From Chloroflexota bacterium (GTDB taxonomy: Bacteria > Chloroflexota > Anaerolineae > 4572-78): a DNA stretch of 12,355 nt. Positions 1-6,602 of this stretch are shown here, piece after piece. Under the pieces are notes generated by a model. That model made no database searches. It had not been told where the DNA came from and was given only the letters and a program-made list of their open reading frames with translations. How positions within the stretch are numbered: the first letter of the stretch is position 1; the number at the start of each line of letters is the position of its first letter. The translations under genes were made by a program, and so were the position numbers. The DNA is taken from assembly GCA_024278725.1 (NCBI GenBank), contig JAJRSQ010000333.1, positions 1-12,355 on the forward strand, written 5' to 3'.

Positions 1-2758
1 CCGCCAGCCGCCGCACATCGCCGATGTCCGCCACATCAATTTCCCATTCATTATAATACAGATTCAAAAATCCCGTAACTTCCAGCCGGTCGCCGATGGC
101 GAAAGAACGCCCGTGCCCGGCAGGCAATTTCACCCGAATACCGTGCGTCTCATCCTGCACATACATTGTATTTTTGCCGAAGACCCCCGGCGGCGCAGTG
201 ACCCAACCCGTTATCCGAACCCACGCCCCTTCCGTGACGTGTTTCGCGTCCCAAATGGAAAGCGCGAGCGGCGCGGGCGGCGGCAAAACAATATTCGCCG
301 CGCCGGGGGTGGCAATGCACGGCGACACCCACGCGCCCGTTTCGGGGTCGCGGCACACGCTGGCATCCGCGCCGGGATTCGCGGCGTAGCGCATCGCGTC
401 CGCCACCGAGCCGTCCGCGCGCAGAAGCGTCACCGCATCCCCCCCGTTGTTGAGCGCAATCCCAGATTCCCGGCGCGTCACCACCCGATACCCGCGCGGC
501 GAAATCAGGTCATCCCCCTGAAAAACAAAGGTCTTTTCCGCCGCGTCCATCAGCCGCCAGCCGCGCAAATTGACCGGATACGGCGACGGGTTGAAAAGCT
601 CCAGCCATTCCGCCGCTGTTTCGGTGGGGGATGGCAAAACTTCGTTCAGCAAAATTTTGTCGGGCTGGGGCGCGCCGGAAACCCACACCGGCGCAGTGAG
701 GGCAATATCGCCCGCCGGAGTACGCAATTCCGCCCGGTAAAAATGCCCGGGGCGCAGAAAAATATTCACCGCACGCGAAAACGGCACAGTCCCCACCGCC
801 ATCACTGCCAGCGGGACACGCCCATCGAAGAGCGTCACCGTGCCCGACACAGCCGCATCCCCGCGCACGAAAATTTCCGCCGCCGCTTCGCCCGACGGCA
901 CGCCCGCGCTGCCCATCCACGCCCCGCCGAAACGCGCCGCCAGCGTCAGCCCGGCGGCAGTGGTGACGAAGACCCGCCGCGCCCGCAACGCGTCCAGCGC
1001 CGCATCGGGGGTCAATGCCGCCGCCAAAATTCCCGCCCGCGCCGACACATCCGCGCCCCAAGTCGGCGCGCGCAGCGGAACCACCGGCACCGGCGCCACC
1101 CGCCAGCCCTTTTCCCACGCCGTCACCGCCGCATCCAGCCCGTCCGGGTCGGCAAGGTTCACCATCAGCAGACGGATGGTATCACTGACGGGCGAAAAAT
1201 CGGGCGGGAGAACGGCATCCATCTGCACCACAGCGTCGGGATGGGAGGAAAGGAATTGCCGCGCCTCGGCGGCGGTCACCGTGGGCGAAAGGGGGTCATC
1301 CGCCCCCAAAATATGCAGGGGGACGGCGTCCGCATCCACCGAGAACCCCGCCAGCCCCGTAAATTCGCCGGGCGCGGTCTGCGCGGCGGCGGCAGATTGG
1401 ACGGCGTCCCAATGTCCGGTCACGGGGTCGGCGAGCGCGGCGAAGTGCATCCCGGCGTTGCGGGCGCGCGCCAGCGCCGCAGCGGGCGGCGCATCTCCCC
1501 CGCCGAGCGTCGTTTCAACCCCCGGCGAACCGAAAAAGGCATACATCCCGGCGGCGATGAATGGCGCGGGGGAAACCGGCGGTGGTGCGAGCGCGGGGGG
1601 CGGCTCGCCGGGCGTAGGCAGGTCGCGCAGAAAATCGAGGGGCATCGAATCGGCGTCCTCTGCCATCGAAACCCGTTGCAGGCTGAAGGGCGCATCGGCG
1701 ATGAAGGCGGGTTCCACCCCCGCCGCGCCGTAATCGCCCTTGCCATATGCCACCGCGTCCAAAAGGGTGTCATCCGGCGCGAGGAGCAACAGCTCATCGC
1801 CCCCATCCGCCAGCGCCCAACTGCCCTTTCCCCACGCCGAATAGCGGGACAAATTCGGGACGGTCAGCGTGTCGGAATACCCCGCCGCGGTCGCCACCGT
1901 CTCAAAATCGGGCGGAAAACCGAATCGCGCCTGAAACTGCGCGGCGTTTTTCGCCACCAGCAGACAATCGCCCGCCGCCAAAATCGCGTCGGGGGGAAAA
2001 CGGTACATCCCTTCCCCCTTGCCGGGCGTCTCTTCATCGCCAATTTTGACGCCATTCAGCGCGGCATTTTCGGCGGTGGGATTGCAGATTTCCGCAAATT
2101 CATCGCCGGCGGTGGACGGGGTGCGCGCGTCGTACAGCACCTCGGTGATTTTCAGCGGGACGATGGGCGCGGGGGTGGGGGTCGGCGCGGGCGGGGCGGG
2201 CGAAAAGTCGAGCGCATCAAAAAAAACAACCGCCGGACGAGTGTCGAGCGGTTGCATTTGGGCGCGAATTTCGGCGCAGCGGGCGGTGTCGGGGGCGGTG
2301 ACCGTGGCGGAAAGGACGGCGAAAGCGGGATGGTCGGCGGTCAGCGCGGGGGTATCGGCGGTGGCGAGCTGTTTGCCGGTGCAATCGTCGGTGGGATACC
2401 AGCCCACCCGCAGGCGGGCGAGCTTGGCGGCGGGGTTGTTTTTCAGCGCTGCGCCCGTCAGCCGGTACACCGTGCGGCTGATGACGGGGACGGTCTGGAC
2501 AATCGCTTTGGTAGACGTGCTGCCATCGCTGCCGATGGCGGCGGCAAATTGTCCGGAAAATACGTGGGTGTCGGTGATGGTGAAGCGGGTGGTGCCGGGT
2601 TTGGGCGTCCAATGGGCGGTGGCGCCGGTTTCAAAATCGGGGTCGGTGAGCAGGTTGCTCGGCGGGGTTTGGGCGCGGACGGCGGTCAGCGCAACCGTGG
2701 CGAAGAGGGTCGTCAACGCAAAAACAATTGAAAAGCGCAGGAACGTTCGGCGGTGCAT
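1..2758 (-). CDS. Secreted multidomain protein: lamin-tail, degenerate PHP-like, lamin-tail, OB-fold (3' end beyond window)
   Basis: I translated the minus strand from ATG at 2758 and found 919 codons with no stop before the edge, so the C-terminus is missing. Residues 1-29 form a signal peptide (HRR, hydrophobic core, AVRA before Q30). Residues 35-190 look like a jelly-roll carbohydrate-binding module (NLLTDPDFETG). A Pro/Thr linker leads to lamin-tail domain 1 (about 200-340, start PLKITEVLYDA). Residues 400-615 resemble CehA/McbA-type PHP phosphoesterases in their framework (ALARARNAGMHFAALADP, ALDALRARRVFVT) but lack the metal-binding histidines. Lamin-tail domain 2 is clearest (700-800, DKILLNEVLPSP, AEWLELFNPSPYPVNLRGW). 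Residues 830-919 resemble an OB-fold (VRITGWV, YVQDETHGIRV, GDRLEVTGFL). A GAGG ribosome site lies 10 bases upstream. The protein probably acts outside the cell; no enzyme activity can be assigned. It lies downstream of the kinase on the same strand and may be cotranscribed with it. Confidence 0.88.
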   Translation of the reverse strand, partial: MHRRTFLRFSIVFALTTLFATVALTAVRAQTPPSNLLTDPDFETGATAHWTPKPGTTRFTITDTHVFSGQFAAAIGSDGSTSTKAIVQTVPVISRTVYRLTGAALKNNPAAKLARLRVGWYPTDDCTGKQLATADTPALTADHPAFAVLSATVTAPDTARCAEIRAQMQPLDTRPAVVFFDALDFSPAPPAPTPTPAPIVPLKITEVLYDARTPSTAGDEFAEICNPTAENAALNGVKIGDEETPGKGEGMYRFPPDAILAAGDCLLVAKNAAQFQARFGFPPDFETVATAAGYSDTLTVPNLSRYSAWGKGSWALADGGDELLLLAPDDTLLDAVAYGKGDYGAAGVEPAFIADAPFSLQRVSMAEDADSMPLDFLRDLPTPGEPPPALAPPPVSPAPFIAAGMYAFFGSPGVETTLGGGDAPPAAALARARNAGMHFAALADPVTGHWDAVQSAAAAQTAPGEFTGLAGFSVDADAVPLHILGADDPLSPTVTAAEARQFLSSHPDAVVQMDAVLPPDFSPVSDTIRLLMVNLADPDGLDAAVTAWEKGWRVAPVPVVPLRAPTWGADVSARAGILAAALTPDAALDALRARRVFVTTAAGLTLAARFGGAWMGSAGVPSGEAAAEIFVRGDAAVSGTVTLFDGRVPLAVMAVGTVPFSRAVNIFLRPGHFYRAELRTPAGDIALTAPVWVSGAPQPDKILLNEVLPSPTETAAEWLELFNPSPYPVNLRGWRLMDAAEKTFVFQGDDLISPRGYRVVTRRESGIALNNGGDAVTLLRADGSVADAMRYAANPGADASVCRDPETGAWVSPCIATPGAANIVLPPPAPLALSIWDAKHVTEGAWVRITGWVTAPPGVFGKNTMYVQDETHGIRVKLPAGHGRSFAIGDRLEVTGFLNLYYNEWEIDVADIGDVRRLA

Positions 2759-2920
2759 GGTGAATGAACCTCGGAGTCAATTGCAAAATGGGTTGAATTT
2801 TCAGGATGATTGTTTCAACTGTTTTTTATCACGAATGGTGCGAATGAACAAATTGCACGAATTTCTTTTGGGCGGGACACACGGGCGCGCACAAGGGTCG
2901 CCCCTACGGTTTTCACGCAT
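2759..2920. repeat. Intergenic spacer with decayed short-repeat elements
   Basis: This 162-base gap separates the kinase stop from the secreted-protein start. It holds two copies of CACGAAT (2830-2836, 2856-2862) with a partial GCGAAT copy between (2840-2845). Next to them is a GC-rich stretch (2870-2907) in which GGGCG at 2883-2887 and CGCCC at 2899-2903 could form a 5-base-pair stem. Read on the minus strand it begins GTAGGGGCGACCCTTGTG. From general knowledge, units like these are common dispersed intergenic repeats in Chloroflexota. I see no gene, no convincing promoter for the downstream gene, and no U-tract terminator. Confidence 0.45.
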
Positions 2921-5353
2921 TTATGGTCCCCAACTGATGCGCTCCAGCGTCCAATCGTGTTCACCGCGTCCCCACGGGGGTCCCGGCAAATCGAAGAGTT
3001 TTGCCGCGTCCCCGCCGCTCGACGGCACAACCCACACCGCCCAGCCCGCCCGGTCGGAGACAAAGGCGACCCATTTCCCGTCCGGGGAGAAGGTTCCCAG
3101 CCCGTCCTGCGCGGGGTTGTTGGTGAGGTTGGTCTCGCCACCGCCGGCGATGCCGGTGATGTACACGTCCCAGTTCCCCGTTTCACGGCTCATCACCAAT
3201 AGCGAACCGCCTTCGGTGTCGGTGGGGATACCGTTCAAATTGCTGACCAATTGCGGCACGGTGTAGCCCGTCCCGCCGGATGTCGCCCACGACGGTGTGC
3301 GCCAGATGGCGCATTTTGTGCCGCCCCGTCCGCCGGGCCAAATGTCGCAGGCGCGGAAAATGAGATAATCGTCCGAAGCCCACACGGGGTGCAAGGGCTG
3401 ACCGCTATCATACACATTGCCTTCAATCACGTTGAAGCTCGCCATCTGGTTGATGTCCGGTTTGTCAAGGCTTTGCTGGACGAACAAATGCCATTCCGGT
3501 TTGCTGCCACTGACCGACACCAAACCGGGATTGTCGTATGCAATCCGTCCCCCGTCCGGGCTCCACGAAGGGTAGCTGTCTTCCGGCGAACCGCTGATGG
3601 GTCTGCCGCCGGTTCCATCCACATTGTACATGAAAACGTCCGTCCCCGCGCCTTCATTGGTGGGTGAGGTATCGCCATTGACGAGCAACGCGCCATCGTT
3701 GCGATAAAAGGGTTGGCGCGCGCCGATAATTTCGCCGATTTCTTTGCCGGAAGGAAGCTCGAAAATCCGCACATCGTACCGCCCGAAGCCGTTATCAATG
3801 GGGATGGCGATATGCCCGGCGAATTTCGGGGCGGGAGGTGGCGTGGGTGTGGGCGTGTTGGTCGGCGGGCGAGGCACAGGCGTGTTGGTCGGCGGGAGGG
3901 GTTTGGGGGTGTTGGTGGGCGCCAGAGTGCTGGTCGGTTTGGGGGTGGGGGTAGCGGTGGGCGCATTTTTGGTGGCACGCCCGACGGCGTTGGCGGTCGC
4001 CACGGCGCGCTCGATGGCGGTTGCCGTGAGCCGTGCGGAGATGGTCGCTTCCAAATCGGGGGTGTTGGTGGGCGGCGGGGTGTTGGTCGCTGTGGGCGGT
4101 ATCTCTGTGGGCGTGGGCGTATCGGTGGGAGCGCCGCTGTCGTGCATCGCGGTCGCCGTCTGCATCATCACTGTTTGCGCCAAATCCAGTTGGTTTTGAG
4201 CGAGCGCGGTGGCTTGCGTGTCGTTTTGTTTTTCCCGTTGCCCGTTGAACAGCAGCAGCCCGCTCAATCCGGCGATAATGACCAGTGCCAGCGCCGCCCC
4301 TCCCCATAACAACCATTTTGGCAGGGCGGATGGTGTCGCCGGCGGAGAGAGGACTGTGCCCGTACCCGGCGTATCGCCGGTGGGTGAAAGCCGGGTGGCG
4401 GAAGGGGGCGTCGCGTGGGGAAGCGGTGTGAATGCTTCGTCATCCGGGGTCAGTTCGCGCACTTGCGGCGTGGGGGCAAGGGTGGTCACCGGGTTGCGGA
4501 CGAGCGTATCCTGCATGCTCAATCCCACCGCATTGCGGAGCGCCGTCGCCAAATCCAGCGCCGATTGGTAGCGGTCGTCGGGGTCTTTCGCCAGTGCTTT
4601 TAAAATGACGCGCTCGACGGCTTCGGGAATATCGGGCTTGATGCTGCGGGGCATCGGCAGGGGGTCGGTGATGTGTTTCATGATGACCGCGAAGGGCGTG
4701 TCGGCATCAAAGGGGACGCGCCCGGTCATCATTTCATACAGCACCACCCCCAGCGAATAAATATCGCTGCGATTGTCGCCCCGTTTGCCCTGCCCCTGCT
4801 CCGGCGACATATATGCCGGTGTCCCCGCCACTGCGCCGGTGACGGTATATTGCGTCGCGCCCACAATTTTGGCAATCCCGAAATCAAGCACCAAAATCTG
4901 CCCGTCGCGGTTGATGATGAAATTCGCCGGTTTCAAATCCCGGTGAACCATCCCGTGCCGGTGCGCGTAATCTATCGCGTCGCACAGCGCCGCCATAATG
5001 CGCGCGCTCTCTTCCGGTGAGAAAATTTTCCCCTGCTGGCTGCGTTCGCGCAATTCGGCTTTCAGGGTGGGACCGTCGATGAATTCCATCGCCATATAGT
5101 ACAGGTCATCTTCCACATCGAAATCGAAAATCTGCACAATGTTGGGATGGCGCAAATTGGCAATGGCGCGCGCTTCGCGTTCAAACCGCCCGATGAAATC
5201 GGGGTCGTCGGAAAGATAGGAATGCAACACTTTGATGGCAACATAGCGGTCAAGCCCCGGTTGGTAGGCTTTGTACACTTCCGCCATGCCGCCACGCCCC
5301 AAGCGGGCGACTATTCGGTATTTGCCAATTGTTCTTCCAATTAAATCGGGCAT
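2921..5353 (-). CDS. Transmembrane Hanks-type Ser/Thr protein kinase with TolB-like beta-propeller sensor
   Basis: 810 residues. The kinase domain (about 11-275) is intact: glycine loop GRGGMAEVY (19-27), ATP lysine K41 (VAIKVL), alpha-C glutamate near E60, catalytic HRDLKPAN (137-144), DFG (157-159), and activation segment GTPAYMSPEQ (177-186), so it should be active. A Thr/Pro juxtamembrane stretch precedes one membrane helix (about 346-369). A long Thr/Pro/Asn linker (405-508) then leads to a C-terminal region (510-810) with PD40/TolB-type blades (SYPSWSPDGGRIAYDN, LGTFSPDGKWVAFVSDRAG). Predicted topology is kinase in the cytoplasm and propeller outside. Ligand and phosphorylation targets are unknown. 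The gene has its own promoter, and the start has no obvious Shine-Dalgarno site. The secreted lamin-tail protein is the next gene and could be a functional partner (inference). Confidence 0.93.
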   Translation of the reverse strand: MPDLIGRTIGKYRIVARLGRGGMAEVYKAYQPGLDRYVAIKVLHSYLSDDPDFIGRFEREARAIANLRHPNIVQIFDFDVEDDLYYMAMEFIDGPTLKAELRERSQQGKIFSPEESARIMAALCDAIDYAHRHGMVHRDLKPANFIINRDGQILVLDFGIAKIVGATQYTVTGAVAGTPAYMSPEQGQGKRGDNRSDIYSLGVVLYEMMTGRVPFDADTPFAVIMKHITDPLPMPRSIKPDIPEAVERVILKALAKDPDDRYQSALDLATALRNAVGLSMQDTLVRNPVTTLAPTPQVRELTPDDEAFTPLPHATPPSATRLSPTGDTPGTGTVLSPPATPSALPKWLLWGGAALALVIIAGLSGLLLFNGQREKQNDTQATALAQNQLDLAQTVMMQTATAMHDSGAPTDTPTPTEIPPTATNTPPPTNTPDLEATISARLTATAIERAVATANAVGRATKNAPTATPTPKPTSTLAPTNTPKPLPPTNTPVPRPPTNTPTPTPPPAPKFAGHIAIPIDNGFGRYDVRIFELPSGKEIGEIIGARQPFYRNDGALLVNGDTSPTNEGAGTDVFMYNVDGTGGRPISGSPEDSYPSWSPDGGRIAYDNPGLVSVSGSKPEWHLFVQQSLDKPDINQMASFNVIEGNVYDSGQPLHPVWASDDYLIFRACDIWPGGRGGTKCAIWRTPSWATSGGTGYTVPQLVSNLNGIPTDTEGGSLLVMSRETGNWDVYITGIAGGGETNLTNNPAQDGLGTFSPDGKWVAFVSDRAGWAVWVVPSSGGDAAKLFDLPGPPWGRGEHDWTLERISWGP
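3839..3919 (-). repeat. 27-base tandem repeat encoding 9-residue PTNTP units
   Basis: Three tandem 27-base units encode PTNTPKPLP, PTNTPVPRP and PTNTPTPTP (kinase residues 479-505). Two units share an identical 18-base core at 3852-3869 and 3879-3896. Less regular PTNTP copies lie nearer the membrane helix. The repeat extends the extracellular stalk between membrane and propeller. In-frame tandem units like this can change length by slippage. Confidence 0.8.
4247..4318 (-). other. Single membrane-spanning helix of the kinase
   Basis: Kinase residues 346-369 form an uninterrupted hydrophobic stretch (WLLWGGAALALVIIAGLSGL and following) after K346 and before NGQREK. It is the only such segment in the protein, and it places the N-terminal kinase and the C-terminal propeller on opposite sides of the membrane. 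Confidence 0.88.
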
Positions 5354-5386
5354 ATGTCACGCGGGGTAAAGTTAAAGTATAGCAAG

Positions 5387-5415
5387 ATTATAACACCGCC
5401 CATCCTATGCGTCAA
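5387..5415 (-). promoter_or_regulatory. Sigma-70-type promoter of the kinase gene
   Basis: Read on the minus strand: -35 TTGACG (5415-5410), a 17-base spacer, and -10 TATAAT (5392-5387). This is a near-perfect vegetative promoter. Transcription should start near 5380, giving a leader of about 27 bases before the kinase ATG at 5353. Confidence 0.75.
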
Positions 5416-5426
5416 TGTGAAAATAA

Positions 5427-5444
5427 TGGCATGGCATTTGGCAT
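5427..5444 (+). promoter_or_regulatory. Triple TGGCAT repeat, possible operator
   Basis: TGGCAT occurs three times at 5427-5432, 5432-5437 and 5439-5444. The third copy overlaps the plus-strand -35 box, and the cluster lies between the two back-to-back promoters. A protein bound here could block the operon promoter and perhaps affect the kinase promoter. The regulator encoded just downstream is the obvious candidate. The role is inference from position and repetition only. Confidence 0.35.
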
Positions 5445-5466
5445 TCCGATGAAACACCGTTATAAT
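5438..5466 (+). promoter_or_regulatory. Sigma-70-type promoter of the polysaccharide operon
   Basis: -35 TTGGCA (5438-5443), a 17-base spacer, and -10 TATAAT (5461-5466). The predicted start near 5473 leaves a leader of only about 14 bases before the regulator ATG at 5487, with no visible Shine-Dalgarno sequence, so the first gene is almost leaderless. It is the only clear promoter I found for the right-hand block. Confidence 0.75.
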
Positions 5467-5486
5467 TCAAATAGTGAATTTTACCT

Positions 5487-5975
5487 ATGACACAAATAAA
5501 CGAACAACACACCCGGTTAATTTTAGAAACGATTGAGGAAAACCCGCACATCACCCAGAAGGATTTGGCGGCACAACTCGGCATTGCCGTGGGGAGTGTG
5601 AACTGGTATCTGAAACGCATGGTGAAAAAAGGGTACGTGAAGGTCACCCGGTTGCAACGGCGACGCTTGCGCTACCTGCTCACCCCGCAGGGCATCGCCG
5701 AAAAAAGCCGCCTGACCGCCTCATTTTTGCAGGCATCGCTGAAATGGTACCGGCTGACGCGGGAGACGACGAAACAGCATCTGGCAACGGTGCGCGCCGC
5801 CGGTTTCTCTGAAGTCTGCATTCAGGGGGATGGCGACTTGGCGGAAATTGTGTATCTCACCTGTCTGGAAGCGGGCATCACCGTGCTGCCGGAAATCAAC
5901 CCGGCGTATCCCGTCTTTCGGATTGTGGAACTGCGCACCGAATTGGAACTTCCCTCAACCGAGGAGGCAGCATGA
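5487..5975 (+). CDS. MarR-type EPS-associated winged-helix regulator with C-terminal Rossmann-like segment
   Basis: 162 residues. Residues 8-66 form a winged helix-turn-helix (ENPHITQKDLAAQLGIAVGS, then a wing with the basic run RLQRRRLRY). The following helix (68-104, LTPQGIAEKSRLTASFLQAS) matches the layout of the MarR-family EPS-associated regulators, which usually end at about 100-115 residues. This one continues with about 55 residues resembling the start of a Rossmann fold (VCIQGDGDLAEIVYLTCLEA), which could bind a nucleotide or nucleotide sugar or be a decayed remnant. It is first in the operon and overlaps wbpD by ATGA. It probably controls its own operon. Family assignment is by recognition; the ligand is unknown. 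Confidence 0.82.
   Translation: MTQINEQHTRLILETIEENPHITQKDLAAQLGIAVGSVNWYLKRMVKKGYVKVTRLQRRRLRYLLTPQGIAEKSRLTASFLQASLKWYRLTRETTKQHLATVRAAGFSEVCIQGDGDLAEIVYLTCLEAGITVLPEINPAYPVFRIVELRTELELPSTEEAA
5961..5967 (+). promoter_or_regulatory. Ribosome binding site of wbpD inside the regulator gene
   Basis: GAGGAGG lies 4 bases before the ATG at 5972, within the last codons of the regulator gene. Together with the ATGA overlap it fixes the wbpD start and indicates translational coupling. Confidence 0.75.
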
Positions 5976-6553
5976 ACGACGCGACACCCGCCATCCGCAT
6001 TCATCCCACCGCGGAAGTGCATCCTTCCGCCCAAATTGGCGAGGGCACTTCCATCTGGAACCAATGTCAGGTGCGGGAAAATACCGTCATCGGCGCGAAT
6101 TGTATTTTGGGCAAAGACAGTTACGTGGATTTCGGCGTGCGCATCGGCGACAATGTGAAAATTCAGAACGGGGCGCTGGTGTATCACGGCACAACGCTGG
6201 AAAGCGGGGTGTTTGTGGGTCCGGGGGCGATTTTCACCAACGACAAATTGCCGCGCGCCATCAATCCCGACGGTTCGCTGAAAAGTGACGACGATTGGGA
6301 GGTGGGGGAAACCACGGTGCGCTACGGCGCATCCATCGGCGCGGGGGCGGTGATTCTGCCCGGCGTGTCGGTGGGGCGGTTCGCGCTGGTCGGCGCGGGG
6401 GCGGTGGTGACCAAAGACGTGCCCGACCACGGGCTGGTGCTGGGCAATCCGGCGCGATTGGCGGGCTATGTCTGCGCTTGTGCCGCCAAACTGGTGAAAA
6501 AAGATTCGGGCGCGTATGAATGCCCGATTTGCGGTGAACATTATCAATTTTAA
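5972..6553 (+). CDS. wbpD: WbpD-like UDP-2-acetamido-3-amino-2,3-dideoxy-glucuronate N-acetyltransferase
   Basis: 193 residues, the usual size. Left-handed beta-helix hexapeptide repeats run from about residue 8 to 90 and again from 116 to 150 (HPTAEVHPSAQIGEGTSIWN, IGAGAVILPGVSVG). They are interrupted by the acceptor-side loop FTNDKLPRAINPDG (88-101), characteristic of this family. The enzyme should transfer acetyl from acetyl-CoA to the 3-amino group of UDP-GlcNAc(3N)A in the cytoplasm. The C-terminus has four cysteines in zinc-ribbon spacing (C168, C170, C184, C187), as in many homologues. It overlaps the regulator by ATGA. The neighbouring aminotransferase and dehydrogenases support this substrate over other sugar N-acetyltransferase substrates. 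Confidence 0.9.
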   Translation: MNDATPAIRIHPTAEVHPSAQIGEGTSIWNQCQVRENTVIGANCILGKDSYVDFGVRIGDNVKIQNGALVYHGTTLESGVFVGPGAIFTNDKLPRAINPDGSLKSDDDWEVGETTVRYGASIGAGAVILPGVSVGRFALVGAGAVVTKDVPDHGLVLGNPARLAGYVCACAAKLVKKDSGAYECPICGEHYQF

Positions 6554-6554
6554 T

Positions 6555-6585
6555 TGAAACGTGAAACGCAATGCATCACGTTTCA
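6555..6585 (+). repeat. Perfect 10-base-pair hairpin between wbpD and wbpE
   Basis: TGAAACGTGA (6555-6564) and TCACGTTTCA (6576-6585) are exact reverse complements around an 11-base loop, starting two bases after the wbpD stop. TGAAACG is repeated in tandem at the left (6555-6568), so a second register (GTGAAACG with CGTTTCAC) is possible. There is no U-tract, so it is not a classic terminator. It ends 8 bases before the GGAG of wbpE and could affect RNA stability or wbpE translation. Confidence 0.7.
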
Positions 6586-6602
6586 CCCATCACGGAGCAA
6601 CC

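Noticed and set aside
840..1733. Plus-strand open frame of 297 codons, Ala/Ser/Pro-rich
   Set aside because: Shadow of the minus-strand gene in another frame; composition is low in complexity and no motif is seen.
113..2731. Very long plus-strand open frame (872 codons)
   Set aside because: It is codon-register antisense to the secreted lamin-tail protein. Its translation is Arg/Gly-rich without domains, while the minus strand has a signal peptide and recognisable domains. The openness is a by-product of GC-rich codon use.
2019..3266. Plus-strand open frame of 415 codons
   Set aside because: It runs antisense across the secreted-protein gene, the spacer and the kinase 3' end, with no recognisable domain or start signal.
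3839..3919. Tandem units as a CRISPR array
   Set aside because: The 27-base units are contiguous, in frame, without spacers, and encode a protein linker.
3713..4309. Gly/Arg/Val-rich plus-strand frames opposite the kinase linker
   Set aside because: They are the complement of the Thr/Pro/Asn repeat region and look protein-like only through repetition.
6555..6585. Hairpin as a rho-independent terminator
   Set aside because: No U-tract follows on the plus strand, and the operon continues directly with a good ribosome site for wbpE.
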